A stretch of 64,000 nucleotides of DNA, taken from Adiantum capillus-veneris (lineage: Eukaryota > Streptophyta > Polypodiopsida > Polypodiales > Pteridaceae). The position numbers were made by a program, and so were the translations under genes. Every line of letters begins with the position of its first letter. Positions within the stretch are counted from its first letter, which is position 1. The DNA lies in the NCBI GenBank assembly GCA_014529385.2, contig CM043943.1, forward strand, positions 159,298,247-159,362,246, read 5' to 3'. Of the stretch, positions 22,980 to 34,136 are shown one piece after another. The notes under the pieces are model-generated. The model was given only the letters and a program-made list of their open reading frames with translations. It was not told where the DNA came from and searched no databases.

Positions 22980-23794
22980 CAGAGCAGATGTGGGGCAGAC
23001 TTGAGAGGCCACAGATACTGATGCTTGCCCGGATGATTCGGAGTAAGCCATCAGTTCCCCATGATATTGTGAGAGCAGAGTTTGGTGCTTCACCTATGGT
23101 AGTGGAGGCACTATTCCAAACTGTGGGATATCTTCATAGATTGAGAGACATGAGAGCAGACAGACTACCTCGCCTTGCTCTAGAGGCGTCTCGAGAGCTA
23201 GCAGACTCAGGAGATCAGAGGTCATGGTATGCTAGTGTGACTAGGTGGCTTCAGACTTATGGTTACTCTATGGACAGATTGCCTCCTTCACAGTATGATC
23301 CAGATGCACCACGCCAAGTCCTCTCACACACTGAGAGGAACACAGTCATCAGGTATGAGCTCATACAGAGATACACAAAGCAGACCTGGATTACACCTTC
23401 GCGGCCACTCGCCACGAAGATGGCATACTACAGAGACCACTTCCTCACGCTCACTGAGGATGGGTTCATACAGCAGCCTAGATACATGGACATATATCTA
23501 CCGCATGGCACGAGGGTGGCCATTGGACAGCTCAGAGTATCATCACATCAGCTTGAGATAGAGAGTGGCAGAGCAGCCCGCATCCCACGAGAGGCCAGGC
23601 TATGCAGATTGTGCAGACAGGAGGTAGAGTGTGAGAGCCACTTCCTGTGCAGATGTCCCCACTATGCTGAGATCAGATCACGCTACCCCATCCTGTTTGA
23701 TAGACCGAGAGTTTCACTACAATCAGTGATGACATCATTGGATCAGAGGCTGCTGGGGAGACTCTTGATAGAGATGCACCAGCATAGAGAGTGA
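22964..23794 (+). CDS. LINE-L RT C-terminal region with zinc-binding tail
   Basis: An open frame of 276 codons. The C-terminal part has the CCHC-type tail CRLCRQEVECESHFLCRCPH followed by YAEIRSRYPILFD, typical of the zinc-binding region after LINE reverse transcriptases. Upstream, YYRDHFLTLTEDGFIQQPRY and HGTRVAIGQLRVSSHQLEIE precede it. The catalytic RT core is not present in this copy, so it is a 5'-truncated copy whose frame has survived. The first few codons belong to the border with element I. Confidence 0.7.
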   Translation: MLCSLSEQMWGRLERPQILMLARMIRSKPSVPHDIVRAEFGASPMVVEALFQTVGYLHRLRDMRADRLPRLALEASRELADSGDQRSWYASVTRWLQTYGYSMDRLPPSQYDPDAPRQVLSHTERNTVIRYELIQRYTKQTWITPSRPLATKMAYYRDHFLTLTEDGFIQQPRYMDIYLPHGTRVAIGQLRVSSHQLEIESGRAARIPREARLCRLCRQEVECESHFLCRCPHYAEIRSRYPILFDRPRVSLQSVMTSLDQRLLGRLLIEMHQHRE

Positions 23795-23803
23795 GCCCTT
23801 GAG

Positions 23804-24145
23804 ATGGGGGAGGGTAGAGCTGAGGACAGACAGACACAGCTCACGGATTACTTCCAGGCTCTAGCACCTACACAGACGCAGCCACAGCCACCCACATACC
23901 AGGGGATGACTCTAGCACGAGCTGAGGAGGCCAGAGCTAGACGGAGACCACGGCTACCAGGATATCGCTCTCGAGCATCCCAGAGACTTAGGAGAGAGGT
24001 TCAGGCCATCAGGGCACGACATGCAGCCCACATTCAGAGCAGAGCAGAGCAGACACTTGACCTAGCTCACATAGCTAGACTCATCACAACAGGCTCGCGG
24101 ATGTATCAGATACTATACCCTACCCTCACCACTGGCTGGAGCTGA
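23804..24145 (+). CDS. Arg-rich downstream frame of LINE-L
   Basis: 113 codons right after the RT-tail stop. It starts MGEGRAEDRQTQLTDYFQAL and contains RARRRPRLPGYRSRASQRLR. A related sequence follows the RT tail in the copy at 47988-48323, which supports a real coding segment of the family. Function unknown; the basic stretch could bind nucleic acid. Confidence 0.45.
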   Translation: MGEGRAEDRQTQLTDYFQALAPTQTQPQPPTYQGMTLARAEEARARRRPRLPGYRSRASQRLRREVQAIRARHAAHIQSRAEQTLDLAHIARLITTGSRMYQILYPTLTTGWS

Positions 24146-24390
24146 CTCAGCCACATACACCCTACACCCTCCTCCCTCCTATCACAGTTCTATATTCTAT
24201 CATGTATACCGGATGTTTTGTTATTACACGGTCACACTACATTTTGTACACCGGATGTTTTGTTATGACCCGGTCACACACCCCATTGTATGTACCGGAT
24301 GTTCGATTATTACCCGGTCACACCCCACATTTTTGTTACTTTACACGCACACAGGATATCCAGCGGATATATACTTTGTACATTGATTTG

Positions 24391-24420
24391 TCTCATAGGC
24401 CAGTTCTCTTTGGCCTTTTG
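24391..24420 (+). other. LINE-L 3' terminal hairpin
   Basis: TCTCAT, then AGGCCA, an 8-base loop, TGGCCT and TTTGAAGACG. The stem keeps all six pairs. Three other copies have AGGTCA with TGGCCT, a G-U pair in RNA. Confidence 0.6.
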
Positions 24421-24469
24421 AAGACGTAAATAAAATCTTTCTTTCTTTCTTTCTTTCTGTAGGTTCCTG

Positions 24470-25863
24470 TCCGTGCAATGTGCCCAAAGTCTCACTCTGA
24501 ATGGACCACAAAGAAAATGGCAATCACAACTGCAAACATAACCATGAATAGAAGCTGTTAATTGTAAGGCACAACACAAATCATGCTCCAAGCTCAGCTG
24601 AACCCATTAACTCACAATGTATCATCTACAAGAAATGGCTAGCAGCACTCTCTACTCCAGACCAAGGAACCACAGGATACAATCAGGGTGTAGAGCTTCA
24701 ACAGCGTAGGGAGTGGTGTGTTGTGTGACTGTATGACAAACTCAAGACTCCAGACAAAGATAGAATCCCTCACTGATAACATCGATAGTATATACAAGAG
24801 CAAAATATGTACTGGGGTTGAGCTGAGTGGACAGTGGCGGATAATAAGCTAGGTTGCTACCACTATTCTGTCTCTCCGAAAGTGTTAGCCTACAGTAGTC
24901 AGGTCCATTGTCCATTGCCCCCCCCCCCCCCCCCCCCTTCCCCCCCCCTTCGGTCTATTCTACTACCATATGAAACTGGAGTAATATAGCTGGGCTACAA
25001 GTCCTTGCTTTGCATTAGACAAAAGCAGCCCAGAGTTGCCTTCGCTCAGTACTGTCACATCATACATCCCTTCAAAATGTTAGAATCTGTGATTGCAGTT
25101 AGAGACGGGCCTTCACTTTGCATCTAATGGCAACAACCTAGATGCAATAACTACAGTTTAAGAGACAATATTCCAAACTGCAATCTTGTCAAGCACATTG
25201 TGCTTTCTTACTGTCCCTATGTGCTACGTTGCTGGGGTAGAGGGGCCTATAAAGCACTGCACTTTGGTAGAATGTACAAAGGGCATGGGTCCAATACCCA
25301 AGCCATACCATATTACGTTTAGGTAAGGTAGAATGGTACACCAGGTTTATGCAAAAGGTTCTCTCCTCTGCTCTTGCAAGTGCATGGAATCTGACTCTCT
25401 ATCAAACCTCATTCAAATTGTGCTTCTACCTGTTGGATTTGTGTCTAAATGCTCATCAAAACGAATGCACCAACCAAGACATTTGTATGATCTGAACGAA
25501 AGGAAAGCAATAAGACATTATAAGAACAAGGTACACAGACAGAGGACACAAGGTCGAAACACCGCTAACAAGAATTGTTCTGAAAAATTTACGAGACCCC
25601 AATATTCTAATGGTCACAATCTATCCTACATAAGAAAACTGAAAGTATGGAATGCAAATCAGACACATCAGATACAGTACATAATCTCCTTCTCTAACAT
25701 TACCTTTGAAGGATCTTGGGATGCGATGTAGAGCCCAGCTTCAGATTGAATCGCTTTCATTGGGGCCATCTATAGAATGCAGATTTCTCCATCCACACGG
25801 GAACCAATTTTGCAATTGGTCACTTCGCAACTCCTCTCAGCCAGTGCATGGTAGCTTACCTCT
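24470..25863 (-). other. 3' UTR and downstream flank of the reductase gene
   Basis: No gene is recognised here. The stretch follows the TAG at 25864 on the minus strand, so part of it should be 3' UTR. It contains a poly-C run at 24918-24948. I could not place a polyadenylation site. Confidence 0.45.
24918..24948. repeat. Poly-C run
   Basis: About 20 C, two T, then 9 C. Length is prone to sequencing error. Confidence 0.8.
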
Positions 25864-26024
25864 CTAGGGGCATGGATTAGGATATCTTTTATGCACTTGA
25901 TTGATATCATGCATCATTTGTGGAGTTATCTTAATTTCAGATGCATCCAGGATCTCTTGCAACTGCGCTGTACTAGTTGCTCCAATAACAGCGCTTTTCA
26001 CAAGCGGATGCCTTAAAACAAAGC
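25864..26024 (-). CDS. Reductase last exon and stop
   Basis: 161 bp with TAG at 25864-25866. Its first two bases complete the split Gly codon, so the frame is kept across a 30,292-bp intron. It encodes FVLRHPLVKSAVIGATSTAQ, then LQEILDA and the tail RYPNPCP. Acceptor TGTGCAG. Confidence 0.93.
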
Positions 26025-26969
26025 CTGCACAGCACATGTGTAGCACATCAACCCTGAAAGTATTCTATTACAGCATGGAAACTCTTAGATCAAAGGGGCC
26101 ACCAATAACAATAATATTGATTGTCACCAAAATACAAAGGAACACGTAAATATTTAACTACATTGTACAAGAACATGGTCAAATTCACCTTTATAGCAAA
26201 GCCCATACTACCACACTTCATCAGTGCCCAGAAGTGGTGCATCTTTCTCTTTTATTTTGCAGAGGAAACACACTTGGTACCCTTTCATATTACTTGGGCA
26301 TGAAAAATCCCTGAAATTTGAAATCTTACGAGGAAACCCCCCCCCCCTATTGCAATGTTACCAAAACATTGAAAAAAGATGGCCAGCGTCATAGGGAAAA
26401 GTAGAGAGCAAACAGTGTAGAGAGGGAAAAGCTTGTAACAGTCCGATCGCTCTCGTTGCAACTTTGGCTATTCACTTGATTGTGATGAAGGTGGAAAGTC
26501 AAAAGGCCTTTTGTATCCATATACCGAGGTGGTCGGCTTCACATTGGTATATTTGTGTTTCTCTCCTCCTTTACTTTCCCGTTCACGTCTTCTTCTCTTT
26601 AGAGTGTCCTCTGTTGGGGAGATCGAGACGACCGCGACTGAGGAGGGGAGCCACGCAGCACCAGAGGAGATTGCGGCAAAGGATCCACAGGATTCTAGCA
26701 CGACACCCAGAGTGTCGATCAGGATAGGCTTCTTGCTACTGCTATATTGTATCATGGTGACACTTATCCCCACTTTGTACCTTTGCGGCATGATACCATT
26801 GCTCAGCTTACCAGCCGCCCATAGGAGTCGGCAGCACTCCTATCTCAGTTTTTAGTTTGTAGTTTTCTTTGTTTGTACCCAGACTTGGTGCTAGACTCAT
26901 CATTGTAATTAGTCTGGTCTCATAGGTCATTTTGGCCTTTTGTAGACGTTAATATATCATTTCATTTCA

Positions 26970-27022
<53 letters not shown>

Positions 27023-30000
27023 CAACAGGGTCGGAGGCGACATTCTAGGAGCATGCCCCAGAATAGTTGGTATCATGAGGAGTGCAGAGAGATGAGAGCC
27101 CAGCTCCAGAGAGATCTTCTTTTAGGAGTCATCACTTACAGTCTCAGATTGCTTCCCAGCGCCTTGTGCGACGGAAGAAACGAGATTACTGTAGCAGGCT
27201 ACAGTGTCACTTTCACAAGACACACAGTTAGTACAGTTGGTCTGGTCTGGTTTACACTGGACGGACTCTCTGGGCTTGGCAGTGACACGTGGCATGGATA
27301 CGGACGGTGGTCTAGTGGACATCGTGGCCAAGTCACCACCACCGCTCAGTTTGGAGATAGACTTAGGTGGCTGACATTTATGAGCCGTTAGTGGATCTTC
27401 TTCATATAGGGTCCAGTGTCGTCGTCTAGTGTAGCGAGTCTATACACAGCACGTCTATACCATCCCTGCACATAAGAGCCTCACCACCCCATTGTACCTG
27501 TGAGCTCTGGGCTGGAGTTGAGTGTGCTGCCACGCCAAAGTCTGTATCGGTTCTTTGAGATAGTCGAGTCCTATGTTGTGGTCTGCTGTTGTGTCTCTGT
27601 GTGATCAGTTGTTACCTTTTGTTCCTTATTTTCAGTTGTTTGAGTGAGATTGTCACGCACATAACACTGAGGAGCACCCACCGTAGAGAGCACATCACAC
27701 TCTCCGCGCTACAGGTGCTCTCATTTTTGGCGATCACGGTGGGACCTTAACTGAAGTCTCACTCTCTGTTGAGGTACAAATCAAGAAGCTAGGTGGTTTT
27801 TACCCTGCTGGTCTGGTCCTCTCTCGCCATGGTCCAACTCGTCTGGTCCTCTCTCGTCCTGGTCTAGGCCTTCCTCGTCCCTGGTCTAGTGCTTTCTCGT
27901 CCCTAGTCTAGTCCCTCCTCGTGCCCGGTCCAGCCAGGTGGTCCAGTCACTCGCCTTGGTCTAGTGGCGATTGGACCAGTTTTCAGCAAGGAACAACAAG
28001 TACAAGGTCTTCGTGCCCAAGGCTTGTGTGGGCTTTTGGTTACTGCATGGCACATACAAGGCAGTCAAAAGAGCAACAAAGCCCACTACTCAGTCCTTTG
28101 AAGTACTACCACAGGAAACGTCAACCCTTCGTGCCAAGTAGAAGTCTACCAGCATCAATACCCCTACCTTTCCCTACAGCTACCTCCATTCCCTCAACAA
28201 GTTCTACACCTCCCCAGTCACCCAAATCAATAAACTTCTTATCCCCTGTGTTACAGCAAGCTCTAGTGCAACAAGCTCTTGCACAAACAGCCATGGAGGA
28301 GCTCACAAGCGTTCTAGCTAAGGTGAATATTAAGTTTCCGACTTTCAAGGGTCTCTCCTCAGAGGATGCTGACGACCATGCCCGAAGGTTTGTTTCTCTC
28401 AGCAGAGGTCGTGGCCTCAACCTAGAAGATGCCTACTTAGTACTCTTCCCATCTACCTTGGATGGTTTAGCAGACAAGTGGTACAGTCAGTTTGCAGAGA
28501 ACCACTTTGCGACTTGGACCACTTTACGACAGCAGTTTTGTGCAGCATTCACGTTAGGCGACTACCAGGAAAAGGTTTTGGACAAGTTGGCCAGCATGGT
28601 GCTCCAGCCAGAGGAGACTTTTGCAGAACTCATAACTAAAACCAAGTCTCTGGTTACAAAGCTTCCTCAGCAACTAGGGGAATTTATGGTTAAGAAGTGG
28701 GTGGAGAAGGCTCTTCCCAAAACTTCCCAGCAAAAACTCCGAGAGAGTCTCCAAACTGATGCAACTCTGGAGCAGTTTGTCGCGGCTGCTACTAGGATAG
28801 AGGAATCTAGGAAGCTGTTCACCAACTCCCCTCAGAAAGAGACCACCTCAGTGTTTTCGGAAAGTCCTTCTGATCCGTTAACTTCTTTACGCAGGGGACT
28901 GGAAGCCCTAAAGTTACAGCGAGCTCTCAAGAGGAGAAATCAATCTCCCTCAGACAGGAGAAGCCCCCACATTACGACGCTTTGGATCAAATCAACAGAG
29001 AGCTAGAAGAGCTTAGGTCTCAATACGAGACTAAGGCTATTGTATGATGCAGCTCGTGTCGCTCTCCAGGACACCCTCCACAGGACTGTCCCCTTCGAGT
29101 TTAGTGCCACTTGTGTGAAAAGTCAGGTCATGAGGACAAGGATTGCTACTACCTCAAGGGATTGCGACAAATACAGCAAAGTCTTGGTCATACTCTTTAA
29201 TAAGGGGCAGCACCGGCATCCAATCTGGTTTCTCCCTGTGGCCATCCACACCACATGCCACCTTTATTGACAGCCCCTCCTATGCAAGGTACGCAGATTA
29301 CTTTTCCCTCTCAGAGCTTTTATCATACCCATGCTCCCTCATCACCTCGAGGCTTCTATGCTTCCACCTCCAACTCCATGCACCAGGAGCAAGGACCACA
29401 CCGCCCTTCGACTCGCCCATTGAATCCATTTTGTGCTACAGATGCGGGGAATATGGGCATTACCAAAGCAAATGCCCCCTGCCAGAAGGGTCCCCTCCCT
29501 GCCGTCATTGCCCTGAAACGAAGGATCACTACAGTAAGGATTGCCCTAAACTTAGTGCATCCACGGCTTCGAACCCAAGTCAAAGCCAGAATGAGTTTAT
29601 CTTTCCCAAGCTCAATCTGATAGCAGTTAGCACCGTTCCTCAGCCGCCCCCTTCTACCCACATGGTTACCCCTCAAAATAAGCTACAGTTGGTAGAGGAG
29701 TCATCGGGTGTCCTCACTCGGGCACAGAGAGCTGCCCTCGGTCTTAGTATTCCAACACGTTCAACTCCCCCACACATTCTCCCAACAGTTGATACCCTGC
29801 CTTCAGTTGCTGACAAGCCATCACCCAGTGGTAAGCAAGAATCCAAATCTTTGCTCTCCGATCTTGATGAAGCTTTCTTGGAAGAAGTTTCCGATCTACA
29901 AAAGATCAAGGTACCAGAGAAACAACAAGTAGAAAAGGAGAACCTTACAGCGAGACAATCTTGAAGAACACCTTCCAACAAGTGTCCCTCTATGACATGC

Positions 30001-33000
30001 TGCGACTAGATGCGAGTTTTAGAAGTGACACCGTTGCTGTTATTCAGTCACTTTACCCTGGAGCAAGTCCTAGTGGCGGGCACCTCCCAGTGCGACCATC
30101 AGAGTTCCTTGCTAAAAACTGGTCCAATCGCCACTAGACCAAGGCGAGTGACTCGACCACCTGGCTGGACCGGGCACGAGGGACTAGACCAGGGACGAGG
30201 AAGGACTAGACCAGGGACGAGGAAGGCCTAGACCAGAACGAGAGAGGACCAGACCAGTTGGACCAGGGCGAGAGAGGACCAGACCAGTAGGGTAAAAACC
30301 AGCTAGCTTCTTGATTTGTACCTAAACAGGAAATGAGACTTCAGTTGAGGTCCCACCGTGATCGCCAAAAATGAGAGCACCTATAGCGCGGATAATGTGT
30401 CGTGCTCTCTACAGTGGGTGCTCCTCAGTGCTATGTGCGTGACAATCTCACTCAAACAACTGAAAATAAAGGAACAAAAGATAACAACTGATCACACAAA
30501 GACACAACAGCAGACCAGAACATAGGACTCGACTATCTCAAAGAACCGATACAGACTTTGGCGTGGCAGCACACTCAGCTCCAGCCCAGAACTCACAGGT
30601 ACAATGGGGGTGTCGAGGCTCAGATGTGCAGGGATGGTGTAGACGTGCTGTGTGTATAGACTCGCTACTCCAGACGACCACGATGGCCCATATGTGAAGA
30701 AGATGATCTCTATGACCCAACGGCTACTATTGATGTCCCACCATAAAGAGCCACCAACGGCTCATAAATGTTAGCCATCTAAGTCTATCTCCAGACTAAG
30801 CGGTGATGGTGACCTGGCCACGATGTCCACTAGAACCACCGTCGTATCCCTGCCACGTGTCGCTGCCCAGCCCAGAGAGTCCGTCCAGTGTGAACCAGAC
30901 CAGACTAACTGTACTGTGTGTCCTGTGAAAGTGACACTGTAGCCTGCTACAGGTTGCCCGCCACAAGACCGCTCACCGTCCCGGTGAGAGAGAAAACCAC
31001 TAGGTGCCGCATCTGTACGTCTTTCTTGAAGCAGGTGCTAGGCGCAACCATGACCTTACATGCCTCAAAAGTGGAGTAAAAAACACTGCACTGCTTGCAA
31101 ACGCCTTAAGCCTTTGAATAGACAGAAACCCAGTATGATTGCATAGTCCAAGAATCCCAATTGGCAAAACAGACTGAGGCTCCACAGCAAAGAGATATGC
31201 TCGGTTTGGATCCAGCGCATCTTTATCCTCCATAACCATAGTGAGAGGAAAATGACATGGTCCACGCTTGTAGATGAATTTGCTCGAAAAGAGGGATGAC
31301 TAGAAGCTCGAGTAATACCGCAATTAAGGTTAAGCTCCATCGTGATGGCAGAACAAAAAGCATTTACTGCAACAAGATGGCAACCATGTCCCATGGCTGG
31401 GAGGGGTGAGGAGGGCTAGATAGGGGTGAGGGTAGGGAGGGGGTGGGTAGGGACGAGTAGGGGTTGGGTAGGGGCAAGTGCAAGAGAGGGGGTGGGTAGG
31501 GGCGAGTGGGGGGAGGGCAGGGGCGAGGGCAAGAGAGGGGGTGGGTAGGGGCGAGGGCAGGGAGGGGGTGGGTAGGGACGAGGGCAAGAGAGGGGTGGGT
31601 AGGGGCGAGTAGGGGAAGGGCAAGGGCAAGGGTAAGAGAGGGGGTGGGTAGGGCGAGGGCAAAGGGAGGGGGTGGGTAGGAGTAGTGAATGGTTAGGCTG
31701 GAATGACATGGAGCAGAGAGATATCATGAGCATGAACAGGGAATTTATCAGGCTTGAAATCAACATCTTTTTGGTTGTATCCCGTCTAGAGGAAGCTCTG
31801 CGAAGGGAGTTTACTAGACACAGAGGAGAGCTTTGTTCTGGTCGGAGAAGCACACACTGGGGCTGATGGTGAAGGGGGTTGAACTCCTGTAAAGGGGATT
31901 TCTTTCCGCTTCTATGATTCTTCATAGGCTCACCAAATTCAAAGGCTTCCACCAAGGGCGCATCAGGAGTGTTCTATGTGACCTTCAACCTTTGAGCTGG
32001 CTTAGGTGGCTCATTAGGTTTAGTTACTGTGGAAACATTGGAAGAGGGTGTAACTTCCAGCAAAGAGTGAATAGAGACTCCATAACAAGGCATAGATTTG
32101 GTAGCATCAAACCACCCCAACAGATCCTCATCTGAACCGTCAGGTGGAGTAGGCTGTTCCAATTCGAGGCTGGTTGCTAGGGACAAAGAACTATGTTGCA
32201 CGACGGGATCCATGCCTCCTTCTAGGAAAATTGCTTGCATCGGGGAGCCAGGAGTATGTATCCACATGGCATCGTTTCCCCAATCATGAAGTGCTTTAGT
32301 GTATCGCAGCCATGGTCTACCGATGAGCAAGGGAAATCCGCCCTCCACCTGTGGAAGACAAACCACAACAAAATCCAAACTAAAAGTGAAATCTTGTAGC
32401 TGCAGAGGCACCTTTTCCACAATGCCCACAGGGTATACTGTCCTCTGGTCGGCCAATGTAACTGTGAAAGGGGCAGGTTGAGTAGGCTACAGGCCTAAAG
32501 CCATCATAGTGAACTCAGGCAACATATTGTTGCCAGATCCACCATCCACAATTACTCCTGAAAATTGCCGACCCAAGACGGACACTGTCAGGCGAAGGCT
32601 TCTATAATCAGTGAGGGGAGCAGCGAGATTGGATATCATATAGGACTCTGATGGTCGCACTAGGAGGTGCCAGCCACTAGGACCTGCTCCAGGGTAAAGT
32701 GACTGAATAACAGCAAGGGTGTCACTTCTAAAACTCGCATCTAGTCGCAGCATGTCATAGAGAGACACTTGTTGGAAGGTGTTCTTCAAATTTGTCTCTG
32801 CTGTAAGCTTCTCTTTTTCTGCCTGTTGTTTCTCTCGTACCTTCATCTTCTGTAGATCAGAAACTGCTTCCAAGAAAGCTTCATCAAGATCGGAGAGCAA
32901 AGATTTGGATTCTTGCTTGCCACTGGGTGCTGGCTTGTCAGCAGCCGCTGAAGGCAGGGTATCCACTGTTGGGAGAATGTGTGGGGGAGTTGAACGTGTT

Positions 33001-34066
33001 GAAATACTAAGACCGAGGGCAACTCTCTGGGCCCGAGTGAGGACACCCGATGGCTCAGTAGTCAACTTTTCTTTGAGAGTCTCAAAGGCTGCAATCTTTG
33101 TCGGTCCCAAGTAAAAGGAACTCCTTTCTGAGTCAGCATATGAAAAGGAGAAACTATCTCTGCAAATTTTCGAATCAACCACCAATAATTGTGAGCACAA
33201 GCCCAAATAAGCGTCGAACCTCATGACCATTCTCCAAGTTAGGCCAATAGTCTCAATTTTGGCCACGTCCATCTTTACCCCTGCCGCTGAGACAATGTGT
33301 CCCAAGAAATGTATCTCAGATAAGAAAAAATCGCTCTTTTTCACATTTATAAGCAACTTATGCTTCCGCAGTGCCTGGAAAATGTGCAATAGACGGTGTC
33401 TATGTTCTGCTTCATTCTTGGGGAAAACGATAATGATGTCAAAGAAAGTACCCACAAATGATCAGTACTCTTTGAAAATCCAAAAAATCATCCTCAAAGC
33501 TGTCTTATGGACGTCTCTTGGAGCAATATAATTACTCTTCATATCAATTCGGCAAGTAGAACTCTGAAGTCTGTCGAGTATATCATCGATCCTCGTAACG
33601 TGGAAATCTGTTATGGTTCATTGTTTCTTTATTTTGGCCTCCGCTCCACCAAGAATCTGTCCAAATCTTCATTCTTTTCTTCAGTTTCCGTGCTGGATTC
33701 CAACTTTTCTTTTTCCTGCCCCGCCCCCCCCCCCCCCCCCTAAAAGTGTTATCTTTGTCAGATTCTCCGAGAGAACCCATGTGTAATCTAGGATTCTTTA
33801 TGGCTTTATACCGTGTAAGACAGAGTGATGAAGACGGAAGCGCGCACGATGCGCGGTGTATGAAGGGTGGGAGTGGCTAATAAGTCCGGGGTCGGACACG
33901 AAGATTCTTTCACATAAATCTCCGTGTGCTGCAAAAAAAGGAAGATCGGATCCTCCGTACAAGAAGAATCTTTCTGTGCTTTGATACCATTGTAACCGGC
34001 TTGGATACTCCAAGCGAGAATTCAATAGCAACACACAAACCGAAACGTCATAATCACTGAACTTTA

Positions 34067-34136
<70 letters not shown>

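Larger units (their letters stand above)
22980..24460 (+). mobile_element. LINE-L copy 1, 3' part
   Basis: A non-LTR element tail coding for the RT C-terminal region, with a short downstream frame and a terminal hairpin plus (TTTC)n at 24438-24460. The left border abuts the truncated LTR of element I. No target duplication was identified. Confidence 0.75.
27190..30108 (+). mobile_element. Element D: 5' half of a Ty3-type element
   Basis: LTR 27190-27713, leader, and the best-preserved gag of the B/C/D family, ending abruptly at about 30108. There the sequence turns into an inverted copy of the leader and LTR (30109-30951). Confidence 0.8.

Noticed and set aside
26511-26855. 114-codon plus-strand frame as a separate gene
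   Set aside because: Its middle is the LINE-L 3' coding region in a wrong frame, followed by the LINE-L tail.
31416-31955. Pro-rich minus-strand frame as a structural protein
   Set aside because: The Pro-rich half is just the translated G-rich simple repeat attached to a protease-region remnant.
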